Assembly (NCBI RefSeq): GCF_900105055.1
Contig: NZ_FNTA01000004.1
Location: 1,240,001-1,304,000, forward strand
Direction: 5' to 3'
Length of the DNA: 64,000 bases
Origin: Amycolatopsis lurida
Lineage (GTDB): Bacteria > Actinomycetota > Actinomycetes > Mycobacteriales > Pseudonocardiaceae
A program made the position numbers and the translations under genes. Shown here one piece after another: positions 44,459 through 53,799 of this stretch; the first letter of the stretch is position 1, and the number at the start of each line of letters is the position of its first letter. The notes under the pieces were generated by a model that saw only the letters and a program-made list of their open reading frames with translations, did no database searches and was not told where the DNA came from.

Positions 44459-45615
44459 AGCACCTCGCGGCCGTACTGGGAACCGGCCAGACCCACCACA
44501 AGGCCAAACGCACCGACGTGTCCATGCCCGGACTGCTCCGGGAGGCCATCGACCGGGCGATGCTCGACGCGCAGACCGGCTGGGACGACATCGACGCCGT
44601 CGTCCTCGGCAAGGCGCCGGATCTGTTCGAGGGCGTGATGATGCCCGAACTGTTCCTCGCCGACGCCCTCGGCGCGACCGGGAAACCCTTGCTGCGCGTG
44701 CACACCGCCGGTTCGGTCGGCGGCTCGACCGCGCTCGTGGCGGCGTCGCTGGTGCAGGCAGGCGTGCACAAACGGGTGCTGACGGTGGCGTTCGAGAAGC
44801 AGTCCGAGTCCAACGCCATGTGGGGCCTGTCGATCCTGCCGCCGTTCCAGATGCCGGTGGGCGCCGGGGCGGGCGGGTACTTCGCGCCGCATGTGCGCTC
44901 GTACATCCGGCGGTCCGGCGCGCCCGACCACGTCGGCGCGATCGTCGCTGCCAAGGATCGTCGCAACGGAGCACTCAACCCCTACGCTCACTTGCGGCAG
45001 TCCGACATCACGGTGGAGTCGGTGCGGGCGTCACAGATGCTGTGGGACCCGATCCGCTACGACGAGACGTGCCCGTCCTCGGACGGCGCGTGCGCGATGG
45101 TGATCGGAGACGAAGCGTCGGGTGACGCCGTTCCCGGTGGCGCGGCGTGGATCCACGCGACCGCGATGCGCACCGAGCCGACCACGTTCGCCGGACGGGA
45201 CCAGGTGAACCCTCAGGCGGGCCGGGACGCCGCCGCCGCGTTGTGGCGGGACGCGGGGATCACCGACCCACTGTCCGAAGTGGACGCCGCCGAGATCTAC
45301 GTGCCGTTCTCGTGGTTCGAGCCGATGTGGCTGGAGAACCTGGGCTTCACCGACGAAGGCCAGGGCTGGAAACTCACCGAAGCCGGCGAGACCGCCCTCG
45401 GCGGGCGCTTGCCGGTCAACCCGTCGGGGGGCGTGCTGTCGTCGAACCCGATCGGGGCGTCCGGGATGCTCCGGTTCTCCGAAGCGGCCAAACAGGTGAT
45501 GGGCCGGGCCGGGGACTACCAGGTCGACGGCGCGCGGATCGCGCTCGGGCACGCGTACGGCGGCGGTTCGCAGTTCTTCTCGATGTGGGTGGTGGGATCG
45601 GCCAAACCGAGCTGA
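44455..45615 (+). CDS. ltp3: Thiolase-like lipid-transfer protein, Ltp3-like
   Basis: A 386-residue SCP2-thiolase family protein matching Rv3523 (Ltp3). It begins MKHLAAVLGTGQTHHKAKRTDVSMPGLLREAIDRAM. The segment LLRVHTAGSVGGSTALVAA occupies the place of the thiolase nucleophile loop but has no Cys, so a retro-aldol role is more likely than thiolysis. The C-terminal region has PVNPSGGVLSSNPIGASGM and ALGHAYGGGSQ. GTG overlaps the ltp4 stop by four bases. Together with the DUF35 protein and Ltp4 it probably forms one complex that removes a fragment from a C-24-branched side chain. Confidence 0.83.
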   Translation: MKHLAAVLGTGQTHHKAKRTDVSMPGLLREAIDRAMLDAQTGWDDIDAVVLGKAPDLFEGVMMPELFLADALGATGKPLLRVHTAGSVGGSTALVAASLVQAGVHKRVLTVAFEKQSESNAMWGLSILPPFQMPVGAGAGGYFAPHVRSYIRRSGAPDHVGAIVAAKDRRNGALNPYAHLRQSDITVESVRASQMLWDPIRYDETCPSSDGACAMVIGDEASGDAVPGGAAWIHATAMRTEPTTFAGRDQVNPQAGRDAAAALWRDAGITDPLSEVDAAEIYVPFSWFEPMWLENLGFTDEGQGWKLTEAGETALGGRLPVNPSGGVLSSNPIGASGMLRFSEAAKQVMGRAGDYQVDGARIALGHAYGGGSQFFSMWVVGSAKPS

Positions 45616-45619
45616 TCTC

Positions 45620-45826
45620 TCAGCCGCGGGTGGCGTCCTCGACCTTCCCCCGTCGGACATACAGGCGGATTCTGTTCGGCCGGAGGTCCAGTGTCACGGC
45701 TCCGTGTCCTTCCAGATCGACGACTTGAACCTCGAAGCCGTCGGCCTCGCCTTTCGCCCGTGCCTCGTCCACCCGCGAACCCACGAGCTCGGACAGCGCG
45801 AACGACGGTCCTCGATGACCGAACAT
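45620..45826 (-). CDS. Small protein, I78 protease-inhibitor-like
   Basis: A 68-residue protein: SELVGSRVDEARAKGEADGFEVQVVDLEGHGAVTLDLRPNRIRLYVRRGKV. The pattern 'G-x-x-V-x-x-A-x-x-x-A-x-x-x-G' followed by 'D-x-R-P-x-R-I-x-L-x-V' resembles the small inhibitor I78/potato inhibitor-like fold found in actinomycetes. There is no signal peptide, so an intracellular role is likely. It converges with ltp3, four bases between the stops, and lies downstream of the BrkB gene. Function is unproved. Confidence 0.65.
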   Translation of the reverse strand: MFGHRGPSFALSELVGSRVDEARAKGEADGFEVQVVDLEGHGAVTLDLRPNRIRLYVRRGKVEDATRG

Positions 45827-45842
45827 CGGGCTCTCCCTTCCG

Positions 45843-46865
45843 TCAGGGGCGGCGGCGCGGCCGGAGGCGTTGCGCGGCCAGGGTCGCGACCACCCCGGTC
45901 ACCGCGCCCACCAGCACCGGCTTCAGCCCGTGCCGGTCCGGTGCCGCCACCACGGGCCGGACCACCACGGGCGGCGGTGGGCGGACCGGGTCCGGCGGGG
46001 CGTCGCGAGCGGTCGCCGTCCAGGCTGTCACGAACACCAGCATCCGGGCTACCAGCGAGATGAAGAAGATGAGGCCGATGATGGAACCGAACGCGACCCC
46101 GGTCGGCGAGTTCCCGATCAAGCGCAGGTAGATCCCACCGGCCAGCTTCAGGAGTTCGAAGCCGACCGCCAGCGCGACGGCGCCACGCATCGCGCTGCGG
46201 ACCCCGACCGGTTTCCGCGGCAGCCGGGTGAGCACCCAGAGGAAGACGAGCCAGTTGGCCAGCAGCGCCAAGGGAATCGAGATCGCCGACAGCACGTTGT
46301 GTCCCCAGGCGGTGTCGTCCACGCCGGCCAGCCCCAGCAGATATCGGCCGAGCGCGGACCCGGAAATCGTGATGGCGAAGGAGACCAGCAGGGCGCTCGC
46401 AAGGCCGAGCAGCGCGAGCAGATCCGCGGCGATCGTGCGCAGCAACGGGAGATCCGACCGGTTCTGGCCCCACAGCGCGGTGAGCGCGTCGCGGAGCGCG
46501 TTCATCCAGTTCCAGCCGGAGTACAACCCGATGATCAGACCGATGATCCCGACACTGGTGCGCTGCTCGACGAACCCGGTGAGCAGCTCCCCCGCCTTGT
46601 CACCGAGACCGCCGGGCAGGGTGCCGGTGAGCGCGCTCAGCATCGACTCGATCAGCTGCGGCTGGCTCGCCAGCACGAAGCCCGCCACCGAAACCGAGAC
46701 CATGAGGATGGGCACCAGCGAGAACAGGCTGAAATAGGTGATCGACGCGACGTAGTGGTAACCGCCGTACTCGATGTAGCGGTTCACCGCCCGCGCCACG
46801 TGGTCCAGCCAGCGGTAGCGGGCACGCAGCCGCTGCCATTTCGTCGATGCTTGCTTCTCCCTCAC
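45843..46865 (-). CDS. YihY/BrkB-family inner membrane protein
   Basis: A 340-residue membrane protein with six helices and the YihY signature ASITYFSLFSLVPILMVSVSVAGFVLA near the N-terminus, then GLIIGLYSGWNWMNALRDALTALWG. The C-terminal tail is Pro/Arg-rich and contains a further hydrophobic stretch. It is closer to the canonical BrkB/YhjD type than the protein encoded at 12234-13358. Substrate and function are unknown. It lies within the sterol region but has no visible KstR site. Confidence 0.85.
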   Translation of the reverse strand: MREKQASTKWQRLRARYRWLDHVARAVNRYIEYGGYHYVASITYFSLFSLVPILMVSVSVAGFVLASQPQLIESMLSALTGTLPGGLGDKAGELLTGFVEQRTSVGIIGLIIGLYSGWNWMNALRDALTALWGQNRSDLPLLRTIAADLLALLGLASALLVSFAITISGSALGRYLLGLAGVDDTAWGHNVLSAISIPLALLANWLVFLWVLTRLPRKPVGVRSAMRGAVALAVGFELLKLAGGIYLRLIGNSPTGVAFGSIIGLIFFISLVARMLVFVTAWTATARDAPPDPVRPPPPVVVRPVVAAPDRHGLKPVLVGAVTGVVATLAAQRLRPRRRP

Positions 46866-46913
46866 CCGCCCATGTCTACCTCAGTGAGGTCACGGCTCGT
46901 GGTCAACACGCGA

Positions 46914-47702
46914 TCAAGCGAGCGCGATCAGCTCCGCGCCGTCGTCCTCCGGCAGTGACGGGCCCGCGGTCGCCAGCACGGTGTTGCCGAGAAAGTCCAG
47001 CTCACAGCCGAGCGTGGAGAGGAACGCGGTGTCGGCGGCGTCCCGCCCGGTCGCGATCCGGCACAGGCTCTGCCTCGGCGCGAGGCCGGTGGCGTCGAAC
47101 ACGTACCAGCGGCCGTCGATCGCGGCCTCGAACACGGCGTGGAAGTCCATTGGGGACAGTCCGGGTGCGTAGACCGCCGCGAAGCGCGCGGGGATGTCGA
47201 GCACGCGGCACAACGAGATACAGACGTGCGCGTAGTCGCGGCACACCCCTTCCCCGGCGAGGTAGGTGTCGACGGCGTCATCGGTCGGCGAGCCCGAACC
47301 GACCACATAGGACAGGTGCTCGCGCACATGCCGGACGATCGCCTCGACCTGGGTGCGGGTGCCGGACAAGCCGCCGAAGCGGGACAGCGCGAGCCCGCCC
47401 ATCCGGTCCGAGGGGCAGTACCGGCTGGGCCTGGTGTAGCGGATCAGATCGTCTTGGCCGACCGGCTCGGCGTCGGCCGGGCCGAGAGCGCGTTCGGCCC
47501 GGTAGCGCACGACGTGCTCCCCGGACGGCAGGTCGACGACCTGGGCACGGGTCCCGTGTTCGAACGCCACCTGGCGCGGCGGCGCGGGGTAGGCGAACTC
47601 CTCCCGGGCGGCCCCGCCCGCGAGCGCGACCACGAACGCGGCGGGACCGGGTTTCGTGACCCGGAAGGACATTTCGACGTCGACCTGAACGTGGGGACCC
47701 AT
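46914..47702 (-). CDS. Transglutaminase-like cysteine-protease-fold protein
   Basis: A 262-residue protein with a transglutaminase-like domain. The probable triad is Cys in GEGVCRDYAHV, His in MDFHAVFEAAI and Asp in YVFDATGLAPR. An N-terminal beta domain (about residues 1-95) precedes it, as in many bacterial transglutaminase-like proteins. Such proteins may act as proteases or amidases; no substrate is known. ATG 47702 was taken as start; a GTG at 47720 is possible. It follows cyp125 by 27 bases and may be co-transcribed with it. Confidence 0.8.
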   Translation of the reverse strand: MGPHVQVDVEMSFRVTKPGPAAFVVALAGGAAREEFAYPAPPRQVAFEHGTRAQVVDLPSGEHVVRYRAERALGPADAEPVGQDDLIRYTRPSRYCPSDRMGGLALSRFGGLSGTRTQVEAIVRHVREHLSYVVGSGSPTDDAVDTYLAGEGVCRDYAHVCISLCRVLDIPARFAAVYAPGLSPMDFHAVFEAAIDGRWYVFDATGLAPRQSLCRIATGRDAADTAFLSTLGCELDFLGNTVLATAGPSLPEDDGAELIALA

Positions 47703-47729
47703 GGCCCCATGGTGCCCCACGGCACCGGT

Positions 47730-48956
47730 TCAGGCGTAGCGGACCTGGTAGTGCTTGATCCCGTTGAGCCAGCTCGACCGGAGCCGGTCCGGCGGGGCCA
47801 CTTCCGCGATGTCCGGCATGACGTCGGCGATGGCGTTGAAGATCAGATCGATCTCCAGCCGCGCGAGGTTGGCGCCGATGCAGTAGTGCGAACCCGTGCC
47901 GCCGAAGCCGACGTGCGGGTTGTCCTCGCGGAGGATGTCGAACTTCTCCGGCTCGTCGAAATGGTCCGGGTCGAAGTTCGCGGAACTGTAGAACATCCCG
48001 ACCCGGTCGCCCTTGCGGATGTGCTGCCCGCCGAGTTCGGTGTCCCGGGTCGCGGTGCGCTGGAAGGCGACCACCGGCGTGGCCCAGCGGACGATCTCGT
48101 CCGGGGCGGTCTTCGGCCGCTCCTTCTTGTAGAGCTCCCACTGCTCGGGGTGATCGAGGAACGCCTTCATCCCGTGGGTGATCGCGTTGCGCGTGGTCTC
48201 GTTGCCCGCGACGGCCAGCAGGATGACGAAGAAGCCGAACTCGTCCGACGCCAGCGATTCGCCGTCGACGTCGGCCTGCACCAGCTTCGTGACGATGTCG
48301 TCCATCGGGCACTTGCGCCGTTCTTCGGCCATGTTCCAGGCGTAGCCGACGATCTCCGCCGACGCGGCGAGCGGCTCGACCTCGTACTCGGGGTCGTCGT
48401 AGGCGACCATCTGGTTGGACCAGTCGAAGACCTTGAGCCGGTCTTCCTGCGGGATGCCGATCAGTTCGGCGATGGCCTGCAAGGGAAGTTCGCACGCGAC
48501 GTCGACGACGAAATCGCCGGAGCCCTTCTTCTTGGCCTCGCTGACGATTCGCTCCGCGCGATCGCGCAGGGTGTCCTCGAGCTTCGCGATAGACCGCGGC
48601 GTGAAGCCCTTCGACACGATCCGCCGCAGCTTCGTGTGCTGCGGGGCGTCCATGTTGAGCAGGACCAGGCGGTTGGCTTCGAGACTGTCGTCCGTCATGT
48701 TCTCGTCGAACCGGATGATCGCGGTCTTCTCCCGGGAGGAGAACAGCTCGCTGTCCCTCGACACCGCCTTGACGTCTTCGAGCCGGCTGACCACCCAGTA
48801 GCCGTCATCGCGGAAGCCCGCGGTGTTGTGCGGCTGCGGGTTCCACCAGACCGGTGCCGTACGGCGGAGTTCGGCGAACTCCTCCAGAGGCAGTCTGGTG
48901 GCGTAAAGATCCGGATCGGTGAAATCGAAACCGGCGGGGATCAGGGGAGCGGCCAC
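47730..48956 (-). CDS. cyp125: Steroid C26 monooxygenase, CYP125
   Basis: A 408-residue cytochrome P450 that oxidises the terminal methyl (C26/27) of the sterol side chain to the alcohol and acid, opening side-chain breakdown. The oxygen-binding I-helix motif is AGNETT (250-255), the K-helix ExxR is Glu287-Arg290 and the haem ligand is Cys359 in FGGTGSHYCIGANLAR. Long stretches agree with M. tuberculosis CYP125A1 (Rv3545c), for example VLLNMDAPQHTKLRRIVSKGFTPR and NPHVGFGGTG. GTG 48956 follows GGAGGT. It is divergent from fadA5, as in M. tuberculosis, with KstR-type sites between. Confidence 0.93.
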   Translation of the reverse strand: MAAPLIPAGFDFTDPDLYATRLPLEEFAELRRTAPVWWNPQPHNTAGFRDDGYWVVSRLEDVKAVSRDSELFSSREKTAIIRFDENMTDDSLEANRLVLLNMDAPQHTKLRRIVSKGFTPRSIAKLEDTLRDRAERIVSEAKKKGSGDFVVDVACELPLQAIAELIGIPQEDRLKVFDWSNQMVAYDDPEYEVEPLAASAEIVGYAWNMAEERRKCPMDDIVTKLVQADVDGESLASDEFGFFVILLAVAGNETTRNAITHGMKAFLDHPEQWELYKKERPKTAPDEIVRWATPVVAFQRTATRDTELGGQHIRKGDRVGMFYSSANFDPDHFDEPEKFDILREDNPHVGFGGTGSHYCIGANLARLEIDLIFNAIADVMPDIAEVAPPDRLRSSWLNGIKHYQVRYA

Positions 48957-48982
48957 GGGCTACCTCCTACGCGGTTCGCCAA

Positions 48983-48996
48983 TGAAACACGTTCTA
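48983..48996. promoter_or_regulatory. KstR-type operator, cyp125 side
   Basis: TGAAACACGTTCTA fits TNNAACNNGTTNNA completely, 26 bases before the cyp125 start. Confidence 0.78.
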
Positions 48997-49041
48997 GACC
49001 CGATTGAAGCATACGGCGTTTACCAAGTGAAGAGTTTCTAG

Positions 49042-50364
<1,323 letters not shown>

Positions 50365-50370
50365 CCGCCG

Positions 50371-50856
50371 CTAGTCCAGGCCGACCTCGACCACCGGACC
50401 GTTGTCCGGCCTCGCGAGCCGTTTGCTCCCCTGACCCTCCTTCCAGTAGTCGAAAAAGATGGTGTTGCCCTCGACCCAGGTCAGCACCGCCTCGGTGAGG
50501 TCGAGCCGGAAGACGTGCGCCTCCCCGTCGTCACCCTGCAGGCGGGCGACCTCCGCCGGATCGGTGATCTCGACGGCCTTTCCCGACACCTTCGCGTCCG
50601 CGCCGCCCTCGTCGATCGCCGAGGCGGCGTGGATCGCGAACCTGCCGTCGCGTTGCAGATCCTTCGCCTTCATCGCGCCGATCATCGAACCGATCAGCAG
50701 GTCCCGCTCACGGAAATCGACCTCACTGCCACTGACCCTGGGCGAGCCGTCCCTCCGGACCGTCGCCAGCACATGCGACTTCGCCGCGGTGAACCGCTCC
50801 TTGATCTTCTCCGCCAGCGCGGGTGCCTCTTCACTGAACTGCTGCCACGTCGCCAT
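50371..50856 (-). CDS. Pyridoxamine 5'-phosphate oxidase-fold protein
   Basis: A 161-residue protein of the split-barrel FMN/F420-binding superfamily. Motifs include SHVLATVRRDGSPRVSGSEVDF (about 27-48) and GSMIGAMKAKDLQRDGRFAIHAA, where the phosphate-binding basic residues lie. It could be an F420-dependent reductase or a haem/flavin-binding protein; the family is functionally mixed. It occupies the place where M. tuberculosis has ddn (Rv3547), another split-barrel F420 enzyme, between fadA5 and the SDR genes, but it is not the same subfamily. Converges with fadA5, 6 bases apart. Confidence 0.78.
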   Translation of the reverse strand: MATWQQFSEEAPALAEKIKERFTAAKSHVLATVRRDGSPRVSGSEVDFRERDLLIGSMIGAMKAKDLQRDGRFAIHAASAIDEGGADAKVSGKAVEITDPAEVARLQGDDGEAHVFRLDLTEAVLTWVEGNTIFFDYWKEGQGSKRLARPDNGPVVEVGLD

Positions 50857-50896
50857 GCCGGACAGCGTCCCACCGGGGTCCGACAGTTTCGAGCGG

Positions 50897-51742
50897 TCAG
50901 GGCCGCGGCGCCCCCATCGGGTTCGGCAGCGGGATCGCTCCGGCGTCGAAGACGCGGCGGCTCAGCGGGACGGCGATCCGCACGGCCTCGGCGGCCCCGT
51001 CCTCGCCGAGTGCTTCGAGCGGACCGGCGGCGAGACGATCGGTGTCGTCCTCGATCCGTTGGCGCAGCGCGATTCCCGGTCCGGTGAGCGTCAAGTCGCC
51101 GTCGAGGATGCCCCGTTCGGACAACCTCGCGACGCTCTCGTCCCACTCGTCGTCGGACCAGCCGCGGTTGACCTGGATGACCTCGCGGGTCACCGCTCCG
51201 CTGCCGATGTGGGTCAGCGTCGTGTCGAGCCCGCGCAGTCCGGCCGCGACGGCGGAGAGCACGTGACCGTCCCCGCGATGCTCGCGCAACACCGTCGCCG
51301 CGAGCCAGATCCGGCCGGCGGGGGTGGCGGGCCTGGCGACCGAAGACCAGGCGGCGGCGAGTGGCCTGGCCGCGTAGTCGGCACCGGCGACGGCGAGCTC
51401 CAGCAGCTCGGCGAGTTCCGCGAGAGGCGCGTCGGCGGGCAGGATCCGGTTCAGGGCTTCCTCGACGGCGGCCATCCGGCTCTGGAGGACCGCCGCGGGT
51501 TCGGCGTACTTCCACGCGTCGGGCAAGGATCGCGCGACCATCCTCGGGGCGAATCCGAAGAGCATCGCGGTCGCGGGCGGTTCCGGCAACGGCCCGAGCG
51601 GCGCGACCCGGCCGGCGAAGTAGCCCATCCACCAGCTCGGCAGGCCCACCGTCTTGGCCGCGGCCGCCGTTTCCGGCGCGAAGTAGACGACGGCGTGCAG
51701 TGGCTCGACCGCTTCCCAGAGACGGCGCTGAAGTGACTTCAC
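50897..51742 (-). CDS. SCO6745-family protein
   Basis: A 281-residue protein conserved in actinomycetes (SCO6745 family). Recognisable segments are RLWEAVEPLHAVVYFAPETAAAAKTVGLPSWWMGYFAGRVAPLG at the N-terminus, FGFAPRMVARSLPDAW, and a C-terminal region with features of a winged-helix (ESVARLSERGILDGDLTLTGPG). It may be a ligand-binding or regulatory protein; the function is unknown. GTG 51742 is the start; longer versions enter the divergent GNAT gene. Confidence 0.75.
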   Translation of the reverse strand: MKSLQRRLWEAVEPLHAVVYFAPETAAAAKTVGLPSWWMGYFAGRVAPLGPLPEPPATAMLFGFAPRMVARSLPDAWKYAEPAAVLQSRMAAVEEALNRILPADAPLAELAELLELAVAGADYAARPLAAAWSSVARPATPAGRIWLAATVLREHRGDGHVLSAVAAGLRGLDTTLTHIGSGAVTREVIQVNRGWSDDEWDESVARLSERGILDGDLTLTGPGIALRQRIEDDTDRLAAGPLEALGEDGAAEAVRIAVPLSRRVFDAGAIPLPNPMGAPRP

Positions 51743-51805
51743 GTCTCCATCTTGCCGCGCCGAAAACCGGATGCGGCCGATCGCGGTGTGGTGTGTGATC
51801 GCGGC

Positions 51806-52672
51806 ATGGCGATCACCGTGGAGAAGCCGGGACCCGGCGGACTGAACGAGGCCGTGGAAGCCCTGCGGGAGTGGCAATCCGAAGGCGCGGCTTGGCAGAT
51901 ACATCCCGGCGACCTCGGCTGGTTCTGGCGCTCGGGGGCGGAGGCCACGGCCGCGGCGGTCCGGATCTGGCGCCGGGACGGGCGGATTCTCGCCGTCGGG
52001 CTCCTGGACGGAGCCGACCTCCTGCGCGTGACGACCGCACCCGATGTCCGCCGGGACGAGGAACTGGCGCGGCGGATGGCCGAAGACGTGATCGAGCCGG
52101 AGCGCGGTGTGCTGCCGCCGGGGGAGGCGGCCGTCGAGGCGCCGATGGACGCTCTGCTCCAGGAACTGCTGCCCCGGCACGGCTGGCACGCCGGCGAACC
52201 GTGGACGCCGCTGAGCCTCGATCTCGCCGAACCGGTGAAGGCCCCGGACCTGCGGATCGAGACGATCGGACCGGACAACTGCCACGTCTGGGCCGACGTG
52301 ATGCGAGGAGCGTTCGACGGCTCGACGTTCACCCCCGACAAGTGGCGCACGATGGCGACCGGTGCGCCGTACGCCGACTCCCGGTACCTGGTCGGGTACG
52401 ACGAGCGGGGCGACGCCGTCGCCGCGGTCGCCGTGTGGTCGGCAGGCGTGGGGAAGCCCGGGATCCTCGAGCCGATGGGCGTGCACCGGGACCATCGCGG
52501 GCACGGGCACGGCAGGGCGATCACCCTCGCCGCGGCTGCCGCGCTCCGCGAGCTCGGCTCGTCGAGCGCGGGCGTGAACACGCCGAGTTCCAACGTCGCC
52601 GCCGTCGCGACCTACGAATCGGGCGGGTTCCGGCGGCTTCCCGAAGTCCGGGACCTGGCGCGAGACGCCTGA
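51806..52672 (+). CDS. GNAT-family N-acetyltransferase (two-domain)
   Basis: A 288-residue protein. The C-terminal domain is a normal GNAT fold with motif A in EPMGVHRDHRGHGHGRAITLAAAAAL and motif B in SSSAGVNTPSSNVAAVATYESGGF. The N-terminal 140 residues look like a degenerate second GNAT domain (AVGLLDGADLLRVTTAPDVRRDEEL). The substrate is unknown. ATG 51806; divergent from the SCO6745-type gene and followed by the 21-bp repeat block. Confidence 0.8.
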   Translation: MAITVEKPGPGGLNEAVEALREWQSEGAAWQIHPGDLGWFWRSGAEATAAAVRIWRRDGRILAVGLLDGADLLRVTTAPDVRRDEELARRMAEDVIEPERGVLPPGEAAVEAPMDALLQELLPRHGWHAGEPWTPLSLDLAEPVKAPDLRIETIGPDNCHVWADVMRGAFDGSTFTPDKWRTMATGAPYADSRYLVGYDERGDAVAAVAVWSAGVGKPGILEPMGVHRDHRGHGHGRAITLAAAAALRELGSSSAGVNTPSSNVAAVATYESGGFRRLPEVRDLARDA

Positions 52673-52700
52673 GCTGAAGGGCGCCTTGGGCACGTTCTTC

Positions 52701-52849
52701 CGGTGATCCGGTGGACGACACGCGTGCTTGGATGGACGACACGCGTGATCAGGCGGACGACACGCCGCGCGACCCGACCGCGCGTCGTGTCGTCCATCCA
52801 GTCACGCGTGTCGTCCACCGGATCACGCGTGTCGTCCGGCTGGTCACGG
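52701..52849. repeat. 21-bp units, direct then inverted, between convergent genes
   Basis: About three units of GGACGACACGCGTG-type sequence on a 21-base step are followed by three inverted units (CACGCGTGTCGTCC), making a long imperfect palindrome. It lies between the GNAT gene and the convergent SDR gene and is related to the block at 10043-10196. It is a candidate bidirectional terminator. Confidence 0.8.
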
Positions 52850-52893
52850 GAAACAGCCGGTGCCGGCCCCGTGACGAGACAGGACCAAAAGAC

Positions 52894-53799
52894 TCAAGCC
52901 CCGTATACGGGTTCAGGTTCGGGAGCATCCGCCAGCAACTCCGCCACGACGGGCCCGAGTTCGGCGGGTGACCACCGGGAACCCTTGTCCCGCACCGCGC
53001 CGTGCCGCCAGCCCTGCGCGATCGAGACGCGTCCGCCGTCGACCTCGAACACCCGGCCGGTGACCCCGGACGACTCCTCGCTGCCGAGCCACACCACCAG
53101 CGGCGACACGTTTTCCGGTGCCATGGCGTCGAAACCGTCCTCCGGCGCGGCCATGTCGTCGGCGAAGGCGACTTCGGTCATCCGGGTGCGGGCGGCCGGG
53201 GCGATCGCGTTCACGGTGACGCCGTACCGCGCGAATTCGGTGGCGGCGACCAGCGTGAGCCCCAGGATCCCGGACTTCGCGGCCGCGTAGTTCCCCTGTC
53301 CGACGCTGCCGAGCAGACCCGCGCCCGAGCTGGTGTTGATCACCCGCGCGGCCCGCGTCCGGCCCGCCTTCGCCTCGGTTCGCCAGTACTCGGCGGCGTG
53401 CCGCGTCGGCGCGAAATGCCCCTTCAGGTGCACGCGGATGACCGCGTCCCACTCGTCCTCGCCGAGGTTGACCAGCATCCGGTCGCGCAGGAACCCCGCG
53501 TTGTTGACCAGGACGTCCAAACCGCCGAACGTTTCGACGGCCGTCCGCACCAAAGCCGCGGCGCCGTCCCACGAGGCGATGTCGTCGGTGTTCGCCACCG
53601 CCTTGCCGCCGAGCGCCTCGATCTCGTCGACGACGTCCTGCGCGGGCCCGGCCGATCCTCCGCTTCCGTCGATCGCGGCGCCGAGATCGTTCACCACCAC
53701 CCGCGCGCCCTCGGCGGCGAACGCGAGCGCGTGCGCCCGTCCGATGCCACGACCGGCTCCGGTCACCACCACGATCCGGCCGTCGGCGATCCCGCTCAC
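52894..53799 (-). CDS. Short-chain dehydrogenase, Rv3548c-like
   Basis: A 301-residue NAD(P)-dependent SDR. The cofactor motif TGAGRGIG is at 13-20, NNAG at 99-102 and the catalytic residues are Ser158, Tyr171 and Lys175 (GNYAAAKSG). The extended form, with AAIDGSGGSAGPAQDVVDEI, is typical of the 17-beta-HSD4/multifunctional enzyme 2 group acting on 3-hydroxyacyl-CoA or steroids. It is in the position of Rv3548c in M. tuberculosis. GTG overlaps the stop of the upstream SDR gene. Probably oxidises a hydroxy-acyl-CoA intermediate of sterol breakdown. Confidence 0.82.
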   Translation of the reverse strand: MSGIADGRIVVVTGAGRGIGRAHALAFAAEGARVVVNDLGAAIDGSGGSAGPAQDVVDEIEALGGKAVANTDDIASWDGAAALVRTAVETFGGLDVLVNNAGFLRDRMLVNLGEDEWDAVIRVHLKGHFAPTRHAAEYWRTEAKAGRTRAARVINTSSGAGLLGSVGQGNYAAAKSGILGLTLVAATEFARYGVTVNAIAPAARTRMTEVAFADDMAAPEDGFDAMAPENVSPLVVWLGSEESSGVTGRVFEVDGGRVSIAQGWRHGAVRDKGSRWSPAELGPVVAELLADAPEPEPVYGA

